A stretch of DNA of 64,000 nucleotides from Ignavibacteriota bacterium (GTDB lineage: Bacteria > Bacteroidota > Ignavibacteria > Kapaibacteriales > UBA2268): the NCBI GenBank assembly GCA_019637995.1, contig JAHBUQ010000002.1, positions 697,428-761,427 of the forward strand, in the 5' to 3' direction. Of this stretch, positions 8,650-18,900 are shown in pieces. A program made the translations under genes and the position numbers. Positions within the stretch are counted from its first letter, which is position 1. Every line of letters starts with the position of its first letter. The notes under the pieces were generated by a model, which saw only the letters and a program-made list of their open reading frames with translations, was not told where the DNA came from and did no database searches.

Positions 8650-8877
8650 ATGGACGCAACTGCATTAGCATTCTTAGCCGCCGGTTTAGGTGCCGGTTTT
8701 ACAGTATTTGGAGCCGGTATGGGTATCGGCAGATTAGCATCAGCTGCTCTTGAAGCAAGTGGCCGTCAGCCGGAAGCTGCAGGCGATATTAGAACAACTA
8801 TGATTATCGCAGCCGCCCTCATCGAAGGTGTAGCGATGTTTGCCGCAGTTATCTGCTTGTTATTGGCTATTAAGTAA
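8650..8877 (+). CDS. atpE: ATP synthase F0 subunit c
   Basis: The protein has 75 residues forming two helices: a Gly-rich first helix (GLGAGFTVFGAGMGIG), a polar loop (ASGRQPEA), and a second helix with the ion-binding Glu59 in AALIEGVAMF. The residue after the Glu is Gly rather than the Ser/Thr of Na+-binding c subunits, which favours H+ coupling (inference from family knowledge). The start is the ATG at 8650, preceded by GGAG at 8637-8640; an in-frame TTG at 8635 overlaps that ribosome-binding site and is rejected. Confidence 0.95.
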   Translation: MDATALAFLAAGLGAGFTVFGAGMGIGRLASAALEASGRQPEAAGDIRTTMIIAAALIEGVAMFAAVICLLLAIK

Positions 8878-8885
8878 TTTTTGGA

Positions 8886-8973
8886 TAAAGGGGACTGAAA
8901 AAGTTTTTCGGAACGGACATATTTATATGTCCTAAATCTTCGCAGTAATTTATTAGTTCTATTCGGTCCCTTA
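8886..8973 (+). promoter_or_regulatory. Long hairpin between atpE and atpF
   Basis: An outer stem pairs 8886-8899 with 8962-8973 (ggggactgaa with ttcggtccc; one bulge and one G-U), and a perfect 7-bp inner stem pairs 8915-8921 with 8926-8932. A short run of T follows the outer stem (8974-8978). It sits just after the gene for the most abundant subunit and could be a leaky terminator or 3'-end stabiliser that raises subunit c expression (inference). Confidence 0.55.
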
Positions 8974-9005
8974 TTTTTAAACAAGTATTATAATTTAGGA
9001 AGCAA

Positions 9006-9500
9006 ATGGATTCGATTCTGAATATACCTCATGGGTTAATGTTCTGGACGATTATCAATTTTGGTGTATTTCTTTTTCTTGTTGTGAAGTTTGGCGGTAA
9101 AGCAATTGTCAAGGCAATCAATCAGAGAGAAGAAAGTATCCAGAATTCAATTGATGCCGCCAGAGAAGCAGAGAAATCTGCGCGTGAGCTTTTTGCTCAA
9201 AGTCAGGCACAATTCGATAATGCTCAGCAACAAATCAATGAAATGCTCATTAAGGGGCGCGAGCAGTCTGAAATGCAATTAAGACGTGCCGCTGAAGAAG
9301 CTGAAAAAGTTAAAAAGGCAAAAGTTGAAGATGCTCTCAAAGAAATCGAAAGAAGTAAAGAACAGGCTCTTAAGCAATTAAGAACTGAAGTTGCTGATAT
9401 GGTGATTATTGCTACTGAAAAAATTCTCAGCGACAAACTTGATAAAGATAAAGATTTTCAATTAGTAGAAAATTATATTTCGCAGTTAAATAAAAACTAA
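9006..9500 (+). CDS. atpF: ATP synthase F0 subunit b
   Basis: The protein has 164 residues: one N-terminal membrane helix (FWTIINFGVFLFLVVKF), then a long charged coiled coil rich in Ala, Glu and Lys that forms the peripheral stalk. Length and layout are normal for the family. It is preceded by the atpE hairpin and followed by atpH after 8 bp. Confidence 0.93.
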   Translation: MDSILNIPHGLMFWTIINFGVFLFLVVKFGGKAIVKAINQREESIQNSIDAAREAEKSARELFAQSQAQFDNAQQQINEMLIKGREQSEMQLRRAAEEAEKVKKAKVEDALKEIERSKEQALKQLRTEVADMVIIATEKILSDKLDKDKDFQLVENYISQLNKN

Positions 9501-9508
9501 GTATATTC

Positions 9509-10057
9509 ATGACTGAGCAACGCGTTTCACTTAGATATGCCAAAGCCGTTTACGAAACAGCTCTGGCAGCAGGTACTCTTGATACTGTATATAATGATTT
9601 TATTGCCATTGGGAAGGTTTTAAATCAATCCCAACTGCTTCGGACTATGCTAAAAAGTCCGGTAATCAAGACCTGGAAGAAAAAAAATGTATTTAAGGAA
9701 TTGTTCAGTAATATGATTAGTGAACTGTCCTTTAATTTCATTCAATTAATTGCTGATAAAGAAAGAGAGTTTTTATTAAAGGATATAATAGCCTCTTTTG
9801 ATAAGCTTTATCTGGCAAAGATGAACATAATCAAAGCTGATATTGTTACTTCAAGAGAAGTTGACGAAACCTTGAGAACAAAAATACTGACTGAATTAAG
9901 TCGCAGACTTGAAAAAACTGTGATTCCGACATTCAAGGTTGACGAAAGTATCATAGGTGGCATAATGATTAGAGTTGAAGATTGGGTTTATGATGCATCG
10001 GTGCAGAACCAACTTGCAAAACTAAGAAATCAGCTAATTGAAGGTAAATTAATTTAA
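9509..10057 (+). CDS. atpH: ATP synthase F1 subunit delta
   Basis: The protein has 182 residues. It links the b-subunit stalk to the top of the alpha/beta ring. It shows the N-terminal RYAKAVYE motif and the C-terminal IIGGIMIRVEDWVYDASVQNQL motif region typical of delta/OSCP. It lies between atpF and atpA, as usual. Confidence 0.93.
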   Translation: MTEQRVSLRYAKAVYETALAAGTLDTVYNDFIAIGKVLNQSQLLRTMLKSPVIKTWKKKNVFKELFSNMISELSFNFIQLIADKEREFLLKDIIASFDKLYLAKMNIIKADIVTSREVDETLRTKILTELSRRLEKTVIPTFKVDESIIGGIMIRVEDWVYDASVQNQLAKLRNQLIEGKLI

Positions 10058-10103
10058 ATTATTTAGATAATTAAAAAACAAAAATTATATAAGGTAGTTA
10101 ATA

Positions 10104-11657
10104 ATGGCAGATGTACGTCCGGAAGAAATATCAGCGATTCTTCGCCGCCAGCTTACAGGCTTCGAGAATGAAGCTGACATATATGAGGTAGGAACCGTAC
10201 TACAGATTGGTGACGGTGTTGCCCGTGTATATGGCTTGACTAAAGTAATGGCATCGGAACTTGTAGAGTTTCAAAATGGTGTTTTCGGGATGGTTTTGAA
10301 CCTTGAAGAAGACAATGTTGGTGTTATTCTTTTTGGAGATGACAGCCTTGTTAAAGAAGGCGATATTGTTAGAAGAACTAATCGTGTAGCATCAGTTCCG
10401 GTTGGCAAGGAATTGCTTGGCAGAGTTGTAAATCCGCTTGGTATTCCGATTGACGGAAAAGGTGCTATTGATACCCAACAATTTTTACCAATTGAGCGCA
10501 AAGCACCCGGCGTAATTTTCCGTCAGCCGGTAAAGGAACCACTTCAGACCGGTATCAAGGCAATTGATGCTTTGATTCCTATTGGTCGCGGTCAGCGAGA
10601 GCTTATAATTGGTGACAGACAGACAGGCAAGACTGTAGTTGCTCTTGATACAATTATCAATCAGAAATATACTCATACTGAAGAAGCAAAAGCAAGAGGG
10701 ATTAATCCCGTTTATTGTATTTACGTAGCAGTTGGACAAAAAGGCTCAACCGTTGCTAACGTAGTATCATATCTCGAAGAATTTGGAGCTATGGATTATA
10801 CAATAATTGTTGCTGCTAACGCTTCAGACCCTGCGCCACTTCAATTTATTGCTCCATATTGCGGTGCCTCGATGGGAGAATATTTCCGTGATAACGGTAT
10901 GCACTCATTAATTGTATATGATGACTTGTCAAAGCAAGCTGCAGCATATCGTCAGGTTTCACTATTGCTTAGAAGACCGCCCGGACGCGAAGCTTATCCC
11001 GGCGATATTTTCTATTTGCACTCAAGACTTCTCGAAAGAGCAGCTAAATATTCAGATGATAAGGGAGGCGGCTCAATGACTGCACTTCCTGTTATCGAAA
11101 CACAAGCCGGTGACGTATCTGCATACATCCCAACAAACGTAATTTCTATTACTGACGGGCAGATATATCTTGAGCCAAACCTCTTTAATGCTGGCGTTCG
11201 TCCGGCATTGAACGTTGGTATTTCGGTATCTCGTGTGGGTGGCTCGGCACAGATTAAAGCTATGAAGAAAATTGCCGGTCCGCTTAAACTCGAACTTGCT
11301 ATGTTCCGTGAGCTTGAAGCGTTTTCAAAGTTCGGCTCTGATTTGGATAAATCTACACAGGCTAAACTGAAACGCGGTGCTTTACTTACTGAAATTCTTA
11401 AGCAACAGCAGTTTTCACCAATACCTGTTGATAAACAGATTGTGCTTATTTATGCTGCTACAAATGGTTTTCTTGATGAAATTCCATTGGATGACATTCA
11501 CAGATTTGAAAAAGAATATTTCGAATTTCTTGATAATTTACATTCAGATGTTCTTAATGATATTAAGGATAAAAAGGAAATTACTAAAGAAAACAATACA
11601 AAGCTTACAGAAGCAATAACAAGTTTTGTTGCAAATTTCAAAAAATCAATAGCTTAA
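10104..11657 (+). CDS. atpA: ATP synthase F1 subunit alpha
   Basis: The protein has 517 residues, full length. It has a Walker A motif GDRQTGKT, the [13 protein letters not shown] segment and the catalytic-interface arginine region [13 protein letters not shown]. It forms the F1 hexamer with the beta subunit; the beta gene (atpD) is not in this window. A weak AAGG ribosome-binding site precedes the ATG at 10104. The next gene, hldD, begins 2 bp after the stop, so the two are almost certainly co-transcribed. Confidence 0.97.
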   Translation: MADVRPEEISAILRRQLTGFENEADIYEVGTVLQIGDGVARVYGLTKVMASELVEFQNGVFGMVLNLEEDNVGVILFGDDSLVKEGDIVRRTNRVASVPVGKELLGRVVNPLGIPIDGKGAIDTQQFLPIERKAPGVIFRQPVKEPLQTGIKAIDALIPIGRGQRELIIGDRQTGKTVVALDTIINQKYTHTEEAKARGINPVYCIYVAVGQKGSTVANVVSYLEEFGAMDYTIIVAANASDPAPLQFIAPYCGASMGEYFRDNGMHSLIVYDDLSKQAAAYRQVSLLLRRPPGREAYPGDIFYLHSRLLERAAKYSDDKGGGSMTALPVIETQAGDVSAYIPTNVISITDGQIYLEPNLFNAGVRPALNVGISVSRVGGSAQIKAMKKIAGPLKLELAMFRELEAFSKFGSDLDKSTQAKLKRGALLTEILKQQQFSPIPVDKQIVLIYAATNGFLDEIPLDDIHRFEKEYFEFLDNLHSDVLNDIKDKKEITKENNTKLTEAITSFVANFKKSIA

Positions 11658-11659
11658 TT

Positions 11660-12625
11660 ATGATTGTTCTGACTGGTGGTGCCGGTTTTATAGGCTCATG
11701 TTTTCTAAAAACTCTTAACGACAAGGGCATCTCAGATGTCCTTGTCGTTGACCGTTTAGGTAATGGTACAAAGTGGAAAAATCTGACAGGCAAAAAGTTT
11801 GAGCGGTTTGAAAATAAAGTTGTTTTTAGAGAAAATCTCAAAAATGGAAAATACGACGGTCAGATTACTGCTGTTTTTCATTTTGGAGCTTGTTCATCTA
11901 CTACTGAAACTGATAATGACTATCTGATTGATAATAATTATCAGTATTCAATTGATTTAGCGGAATTTTGCCTTAGAAATAGTGTTAAGTTTATTTATGC
12001 AAGTTCTGCTGCTACTTATGGCAATGGTGATAATGGTTACAGTGATGAAACTTATGACGAGCTTAAACCATTGAATGGCTATGGCTTCTCCAAGCAGCTC
12101 TTTGATTTGTGGGTTATTCAAAATGGTTACGATAAAATATTTACAGGTCTTAAATTCTTTAATGTTTTTGGCCCGAATGAATACCACAAAGGTGATATGG
12201 CGAGTATGATTTATAAATCATACAATCAGATTAAATCCATAGGTATGGTCAGACTGTTTAAATCCAACACTTCTGAATATTCTGATGGAAGCCAAATGCG
12301 TGATTTTATTTATGTAAAAGATGCCTGTGAAGTGATCTGGCAACTTTACACTAAAGGTATTCAGGGCGGTATTTTGAATCTCGGCACCGGCAAATCAAGG
12401 TCTTGGAATGATTTGGCTAATGCTGTTTTCATGGCTTTAAATCTAAATTCTAACATTGAGTACATTAATATGCCTGAAAATTTGACAAATCAGTATCAGA
12501 ATTTTACTGAAGCAGAAATGAAAAAATTGAAAGTTTTGGGTTTGGATTTCAATTTTGCAAGTCTTGAAGACTCTGTAAATGATTACGTTACTAACTATTT
12601 ATCAAAAAATTATTTAGTTTATTAG
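11660..12625 (+). CDS. hldD: ADP-L-glycero-D-manno-heptose 6-epimerase
   Basis: The protein has 321 residues and is an extended short-chain dehydrogenase/reductase. It has the NADP-binding GGAGFIGS (residues 6-13), the HldD-specific HFGACSSTTETDND segment (74-87) and the catalytic Y141-x3-K145 pair (YGFSK). It converts ADP-D-glycero- to ADP-L-glycero-beta-D-manno-heptose for LPS inner core. The location is unusual: it lies between atpA and atpG, 2 bp after atpA and 17 bp before atpG, within the ATP synthase cluster. Base composition looks like its neighbours, so this is not obviously a recent insertion. Confidence 0.9.
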   Translation: MIVLTGGAGFIGSCFLKTLNDKGISDVLVVDRLGNGTKWKNLTGKKFERFENKVVFRENLKNGKYDGQITAVFHFGACSSTTETDNDYLIDNNYQYSIDLAEFCLRNSVKFIYASSAATYGNGDNGYSDETYDELKPLNGYGFSKQLFDLWVIQNGYDKIFTGLKFFNVFGPNEYHKGDMASMIYKSYNQIKSIGMVRLFKSNTSEYSDGSQMRDFIYVKDACEVIWQLYTKGIQGGILNLGTGKSRSWNDLANAVFMALNLNSNIEYINMPENLTNQYQNFTEAEMKKLKVLGLDFNFASLEDSVNDYVTNYLSKNYLVY

Positions 12626-12642
12626 TTCTTCGGAAAATTAAA

Positions 12643-13548
12643 ATGGCTACTTTAAGAGATATAAGAAACAGAATTAAAGGCGTAAAAAATACTGCTAAGA
12701 TTACATCTGCGATGAAGATGGTATCAACAGCTAAACTTAAACGTGCACAAAATGCTATCGAATCAGCACGCCCTTATTTCGAGAAACTTGATATGATACT
12801 ATCAAATGTTTCCTCCACATTGGGAAGTGATTATACAAATCCTCTTCTCAGACAATCTGATGATGTAAAAAATATTCTCCTTATTGTGGTGACATCCGAT
12901 AGAGGTCTTTGCGGCTCTTTCAATACGAATTTGCTGAAAGAAGCAGTCCATTTACTTAATAACCAGTTCCCAAAGGATTATCCAAGTTCGCAAACAAAAG
13001 TGATTGCAATTGGAAAAAAGGCTGTGTCATTCTTTAAAAAAAGGCACTATTTCGTAGCAGCGGAATTTCAGGGAATTTTCTCAGAGCTGAATTTTACTAT
13101 TGCACAAGAAATTGTAAATGCTTATGAATCTGATTTTATTGAAGCAAAATATGATAAAATTATGATCCTCGGAAATGAATTTATTACTGTCATGAAGCAA
13201 GAGCCAAGATTACGTAATATTCTGCCTATAGTTTCAGGTGAATCTATAACAATTGGTAAGCAAAAGAAAGAAGAAAAAACGACGGCTGATTATATTTTTG
13301 AGCCTGATAAAAAAGCTATATTAGATGACTTACTCCCAAAACTTGTAAATATCAAAATATGGCGGTCAATTCTCGAATCCAATGCAGCTGAACAGGCAGC
13401 AAGACGATTTGCTATGGATAACGCCACTAGAAATGCAAAAGAGCTTATTTCTATGCTTGAATTACAGTACAATAAAGCCCGTCAGGCTTCTATTACTACC
13501 GAAATGCTCGAAATCGTCGGCGGTGCTGAAGCTCTCAGAGCTCACTGA
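12643..13548 (+). CDS. atpG: ATP synthase F1 subunit gamma
   Basis: The protein has 301 residues. It is the central stalk: an N-terminal helix MATLRDIRNRIKGVKNTAKITSAMKMVS, TSDRGLCGSFN in the middle, and the C-terminal helix with AMDNATRNAKELI and YNKARQASITTEMLEIVGGAEAL. Length is normal. It follows hldD; no atpD or atpC follows, and the next gene encodes a GT10 enzyme. Confidence 0.95.
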   Translation: MATLRDIRNRIKGVKNTAKITSAMKMVSTAKLKRAQNAIESARPYFEKLDMILSNVSSTLGSDYTNPLLRQSDDVKNILLIVVTSDRGLCGSFNTNLLKEAVHLLNNQFPKDYPSSQTKVIAIGKKAVSFFKKRHYFVAAEFQGIFSELNFTIAQEIVNAYESDFIEAKYDKIMILGNEFITVMKQEPRLRNILPIVSGESITIGKQKKEEKTTADYIFEPDKKAILDDLLPKLVNIKIWRSILESNAAEQAARRFAMDNATRNAKELISMLELQYNKARQASITTEMLEIVGGAEALRAH

Positions 13549-13585
13549 TGATACGGATAAGTGACGGCAATGCAGGATTATTTTA

Positions 13586-14602
13586 ATGAAAAAAAAGGTA
13601 AAATTATATTTTACTGATTTTTGGGCTACTTTTGATATTTATGATAATTACTTTGTCAATATATTGAAAGACCATTTCGATGTTGATATTGATGCCCAAA
13701 ATCCTGATTTCCTCTTTTATTCAAATTTTGGTATAGAATATCAAAATTATAATTGTATTAGAATATATTTCACAGGTGAAAACTGCCGTCCAGATTTTAA
13801 TCATTGCGACTGGGCTTTTTCATTTGATTATTCAGACGACAACCGCAATTACCGACTTCCGCTTTATGCACTTTTTGCAGATATGAATGAGCTTTTAAAA
13901 CCAAAAGAAACCTATAAAATCCTGAATGAAAAATCAGAATTTTGTAACTTCATTTATTCTAATCCGGGTCCCGAAAAGCGAAAACTAATTTTTGATAAGC
14001 TTTCAAATTATAAAAAAATTCATTCTGCAGGCAGGTATCTAAATAATATCGGTGGACCTATTGGTGGATTTGAAAAGGAAAAACGTGAGTATATCCGAAA
14101 ATTCAAATTTACTTTTGCTTTCGAGAATAGCTCATATCCCGGATATACAACAGAAAAAATCCTCGACCCGCTGCTTTGTGGAAGCATACCAATATATTGG
14201 GGAAATCCATTAGTAGCTAAGGATTTCAACCCGAAAAGTTTTATAAATTATCATGATTATAACAGCGACGAGGAATTTATAGAGGCAATAATTAAGTATG
14301 ATAATGATGATGATTTATACCGCCAAATGATTTCCGAGCCACCTTTTGAAAATAATCTTATAAATAAATTTGTTGATAAGCAAAATGTTTCTAATAGATT
14401 AAAATATATTCTTGAGCAGAATATTGTGCCAGTTTCATCAAAATCTTCAGCTTTTTCAAAAAATATTCTTATATCTTCTGCATGGAGGTTGTCATCTAAT
14501 ATTCGCTACAGAGCCGGCAAGCTTACCAACAAGATTAAAATATTCTCTCTTGACCGTCTAAAAGTGAAATGGCTTAAGTTTAGAGAAAATTCAAAGTTTT
14601 AG
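13586..14602 (+). CDS. GT10 family (alpha-1,3/4-fucosyltransferase-like) glycosyltransferase
   Basis: The protein has 338 residues. The C-terminal half contains the GT10 donor-site signature KFTFAFENS followed by GYTTEKILDPLLCGSIPIYWG (split here by a few residues). The N-terminal half has the short acceptor-domain pattern of bacterial GT10 enzymes (FTGEN, FSFDY). Known members add fucose from GDP-fucose to LPS or capsule glycans; actual donor and acceptor are not readable. It starts 37 bp after atpG and is followed by a terminator, so it is probably the last gene of the atp transcript. Confidence 0.82.
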   Translation: MKKKVKLYFTDFWATFDIYDNYFVNILKDHFDVDIDAQNPDFLFYSNFGIEYQNYNCIRIYFTGENCRPDFNHCDWAFSFDYSDDNRNYRLPLYALFADMNELLKPKETYKILNEKSEFCNFIYSNPGPEKRKLIFDKLSNYKKIHSAGRYLNNIGGPIGGFEKEKREYIRKFKFTFAFENSSYPGYTTEKILDPLLCGSIPIYWGNPLVAKDFNPKSFINYHDYNSDEEFIEAIIKYDNDDDLYRQMISEPPFENNLINKFVDKQNVSNRLKYILEQNIVPVSSKSSAFSKNILISSAWRLSSNIRYRAGKLTNKIKIFSLDRLKVKWLKFRENSKF

Positions 14603-14648
14603 AGCGCAGGATAAATCAAGTTGCAATCCAAAAATAAAAGTATATTAA

Positions 14649-14677
14649 AAAACCACACCTAAAAGGATGTGGTTTTT
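14649..14677. terminator. Bidirectional terminator between GT10 gene and porV
   Basis: An accacacct / aggatgtggt stem with one bulge and an AAAA loop, preceded by an A-run and followed by TTTTT, lies between convergent genes. It would work as a rho-independent terminator in both directions. Confidence 0.8.
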
Positions 14678-14748
14678 AAAATTTCTGCTGAGTTGTATGG
14701 ACAAATCTCTTAATTCTCAACTATCAAATATTTTCAGAAACTACCTTA

Positions 14749-15849
14749 TTAATTGAAATCAATAAGCAGTGAGAACCTCATGGTATTGGCAAGCGGGTGA
14801 TTTTCTTCAATTGTGTTAATGAAGCTGAAATCAAGACTGAAAATATCATACCTTACGCCTGCACCGAAATTCCAGTAATGACGGTTGCCAAGTACAGCCG
14901 GCTCAGTAAAATATCCAGCTCTTAGAGCTACAACCCTTTCGTACCAGTATTCTAAACCAAATGACCATTCTGCGCCGGGATTTTCCCATGCTGTTACAAG
15001 TGAAAGTGGCAAAGCGTCTGAGCCTAATGAGTCACGCTTAACAAGTAATTTGCCAAAGTCAACTGCCATCTTCAAATCATTAAACTCATCTTTGTACAAA
15101 TTGAATGCTGTTCCAAGTCTGAGTGTGGTCGGCAGTGGGTCAGACTCGCGAATATATGTCACCTTTGGACCTACATTTTTAAGATTCAATCCTAATGATA
15201 ATCTGTCCTTAATTCCTAGGAATTCAATATCTGTTGGTTTCCACAAAACACCAAGGTCAAATGAAGCACTTATACCTGTACCGGCTTCGCCACCTGTTTG
15301 AGCAGATGTCGGAGTTAAATTTGAATGGATATATCTGAGTTGAAATCCTACACCTAAGTCAGGTGCTACAATAGTTCCATAGGATAGACCCACAGAAAAT
15401 TCATTTGAAATAAATTTTCCAAGAACCTGTCCGTTATCAGCTGTACGGGTAAATTCGCCCAAGTTCATGAAAATAAAGTTAAAAGCGACTGTACCGTCCA
15501 ATTCTTCAAAAAATCTTCCTACAGTAGCGTAGCTGTAATATAGATCTGCATTAAACTGTGGTAACCAAGGAGAGAAAGCAAGAGCTACCTGAGTATAAGG
15601 CTGCTCTTCACGAGTTGCTGTTGCAGGGAAATAGTCCAAAAAGGCAAGACCGCCTGTATTCCAATAAATCGCATTAATATCATCGGCAACTGCAGTCCCG
15701 GTTTCTCCCATTCCGCTTGCCCTCGCATCAGGCGATATGAGCAAAAACGGCACAGCTGAACCGCCGGCTTGTGCGTGCATTGCTGCCGGTAAAAAGAATC
15801 CTGTTGCTACTATAGCTGTCATTATTGCCGCTTTAAGATATAACTTCAT
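14749..15849 (-). CDS. porV: T9SS outer-membrane shuttle/scaffold protein PorV
   Basis: The protein has 366 residues. A signal peptide ends near AMHAQA (about residue 27). The mature protein begins with the PorV-like segment SAVPFLLISPDARASGMGETGTAVADD...YWNTGGLA and continues as a FadL-like beta-barrel. PorV carries T9SS cargo from the translocon to the sortase and binds PorU. The gene lies directly downstream of porU on the same strand (54 bp gap), forming a porU-porV unit. Confidence 0.9.
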   Translation of the reverse strand: MKLYLKAAIMTAIVATGFFLPAAMHAQAGGSAVPFLLISPDARASGMGETGTAVADDINAIYWNTGGLAFLDYFPATATREEQPYTQVALAFSPWLPQFNADLYYSYATVGRFFEELDGTVAFNFIFMNLGEFTRTADNGQVLGKFISNEFSVGLSYGTIVAPDLGVGFQLRYIHSNLTPTSAQTGGEAGTGISASFDLGVLWKPTDIEFLGIKDRLSLGLNLKNVGPKVTYIRESDPLPTTLRLGTAFNLYKDEFNDLKMAVDFGKLLVKRDSLGSDALPLSLVTAWENPGAEWSFGLEYWYERVVALRAGYFTEPAVLGNRHYWNFGAGVRYDIFSLDFSFINTIEENHPLANTMRFSLLIDFN

Positions 15850-15903
15850 TATGTTAAAACCTCCAGATCATCAATATTGGTTTATAATTTTATATTTTAC
15901 TTT

Positions 15904-18900
15904 TTAATTAGCTATTTTAATTAGTTTGCCACGCCCGAGAGTTAAACCGGAATCATGGATAATTCTGACGTTTACAAGATAAATACCATCGGCAATTCTA
16001 TTGCCGCCACTATCTTTTCCATCCCAGAATATTTCTGATGTATGCAAACTGTTTAAAGTATTTTCTATATTTCGTATTAAGACGCCATTAATTGTATAAA
16101 TCTCTAAATTTACATCATAAGGCGCCACTGCGTTATGTCTGAATACAATATTCGTGCCATCAGTGAAAGGATTTGGATAATTATATATGTTTTCTACCAA
16201 ACCACCGTTATTTTCAGGTATTACAAAGAAAACTTCAGCTATAGAAAAGTTATTAAACACATCCCAGGCGCGAACACGAATTTTATGTTTTCCGGGACTT
16301 AATCCAAACAAAATATCTTCAACTGTTCCTCTTCGTGAATCTGTAAGAGAAGAACTGAATTTATCGGTAAGGTCAATAGATACAGGTGAGTCATCAATCC
16401 ATGCCTCTATTCTGTGTCCAATACCAAGTCCTGTTGTATTTATACCGGACTCATCGAACAAATCTACAATCAATCGCGGATTGACTGTTACAACATCGCC
16501 TGATTTGAATTTTCTTCCATCAAGGTATATCGAAATATCAGGAGGAATTGTATCTAAAATATCAACATCCGAAAATCCGTTTATCATAATATTATGATAA
16601 CTTCCGCTCGCATATCTGCCATCATTTGAGGCGGAATACATAAAAAGTCTTCCTAATGAATCGCTAAAACTAATATCTTTAGGGATGATAAATTCAGCTT
16701 CAAACTCTCCATTTTGAACAATATAAGAGCTACGGTTAAGACTACCACCGAGTTTTCTGTAAACAAACATTGAACGAGGTACACCTTGATGATATTCCTG
16801 AACCCGCATCACAACATCTCCGTCACGAAGAGTCACAACCACAGTACCATTATATGAATTATCAATTTCATTTGTTCCAGGCTTGCTTACATATCCTTTA
16901 ACTGTTACTTTTGACAAGGCTTCAAGGTTTAATATTTGCCCACCCAATTCTTGCTGATTAACTGAAGATATATTCACTTTGTATTCAGGCATAAGAAGAG
17001 TCATTGTAGGGTCGCCTAAAAGGAAGAATTTTCTGTCATTTGTGAAATAGAAAGTCTGCTTAACAGCATTTATAACTTCTCCGAGTGTAGGGAATTTTCC
17101 TGTTTCAGGATTACGACTCATCAATCTGTTATAGAATGCATAAGTAAGTCTTGCATTGTCATCACTGTAAACAATTCGTGAAGCCGAAAAAACACCAATT
17201 GCAGCACCATTCCGGCTAATAAACATCTCTTCTGCACCGCTTCGAACATTTGGGTCGTCAAATCTAGCATAATCGCAAGTTGCGGCTGTAAGGAAAAAGA
17301 GTTTATCAATGTTTCGCATTTGAGGTATTGTTATATCGCGGTCTAAGATTCTCTCATGAGCCCATACTCTCGGATTTCCATGACCAATCCAGTTTAATAT
17401 CAGACCGCCGGTTGTATTGATTCTTGTGAGCATCTCTTCAGTAACAGCAGGTTTTGCGCGTCCGCTTCCGACATAAATTGTCGGATATTCTACAAGATAG
17501 ATTTTTTCGAATTGCAAATCGGGGTTGTTCCTGCTTACAAAATTTGTCTGTAAATTCTCAGACTGACCACTGTGTGTTGAACCATCATATTTTGTCCCTT
17601 CCGATGGTCCGTCGTCAGCTATATAAATCATATTTGTACGCCAGATATCATCAGATTGAGATGTTTCATAATGAATGATTTTGTCTGCTACCCAATTGCC
17701 TGTTTCAGGATTGTCAATTGTTACACGCCCGAAATTAATATCTACCAGCAAATCATCGCCATCAATCAAAGCATAAAAATCATCTGTGGCATAGCCCTCA
17801 TGAATGTCATTGAATTCACTTATATCATTTCTGTATGTTTGATAGGCAGGTATATAGTTAACCTGATTTGTAGCAATATTTCTGAAGTCATAATGACCAT
17901 CACCCCAAATAACAAGGTATTTCGGCTTGGTTTCCCAGCGATTATAAATATTTATCAGGAAATCACGTAAAGCTGTAGGGTCAGGAATAGAGGATGAAAA
18001 TTCATTATATATATGATCCGTTCGATATACTTCAACTTTCTTACCGCTTTGATTAGCCCTGTAATTCTTGAATTTAATTGCAGATTCCAAGAGTAGCGGA
18101 TGTGTGATAACAACAATTTCTGCGTTGTCATTATTATCTCTGAGATTTGCAATTTCAATAGTTTCTACAGCAGGTTTTCTTAAGTTGGATGAGATAAAAA
18201 ATCTGCTGAATTTTATCATACTCAAATTGTAACAGAATGAGTAAATACTACCTGTTACAGATTTATTTGTAAGTAGTTTAGGATTTTTTTCATCAGAAAC
18301 ATCAAATCCGAATATTTCGCCGGAAAATCCGTTAATGTTAAATTCTGCAATTCCGTGCATATCAGGATCAGGAATAAACCTGATTTGGTTATTAACGGCA
18401 AAAAATCTTCTTGGATAGGACATTTCGTAATAATCGAAATAACCAACTGCTGTTACCTGTGAATTTTGATATTGAAATCGTATTATGCTTCTATTGTCAC
18501 CGGCAATCTGGCTTGCTGGAATTTTAACATTCAAGAAATTACGAACAGATGATACATATGGGTCGCTACGGTCACTATTCAATGAAAGTATTCCTATTTG
18601 CTGATTATTCTCAAAAATCGTGAAAGAACCTACGCTGCTTGCTCTGTGCGCCATTGCAAACTTGTATGAAATTTCTCCGCCCCTTTCGAGGTCGTGAAGC
18701 ATTACAGGTGACATTGGTGAAGAAAAGAAACTCCTTCCGAACCAGTCTCTGCCTCCACCAAGATTGTGTGCATTTACGATGTCTTCATCTACAAATACTC
18801 TCTCGATGTAGTTAGTAGGTTTAAATAAAATTTCTCCATCAGGATTTGGGATTCCTTCTGCACGCTTGCCATTTGTGCCACCCCAGGTAATGAGATAGTA

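Noticed and set aside
16187..16597. 136-codon ORF opposite porU
   Set aside because: Antisense shadow; the porU frame has conserved motifs throughout this part.
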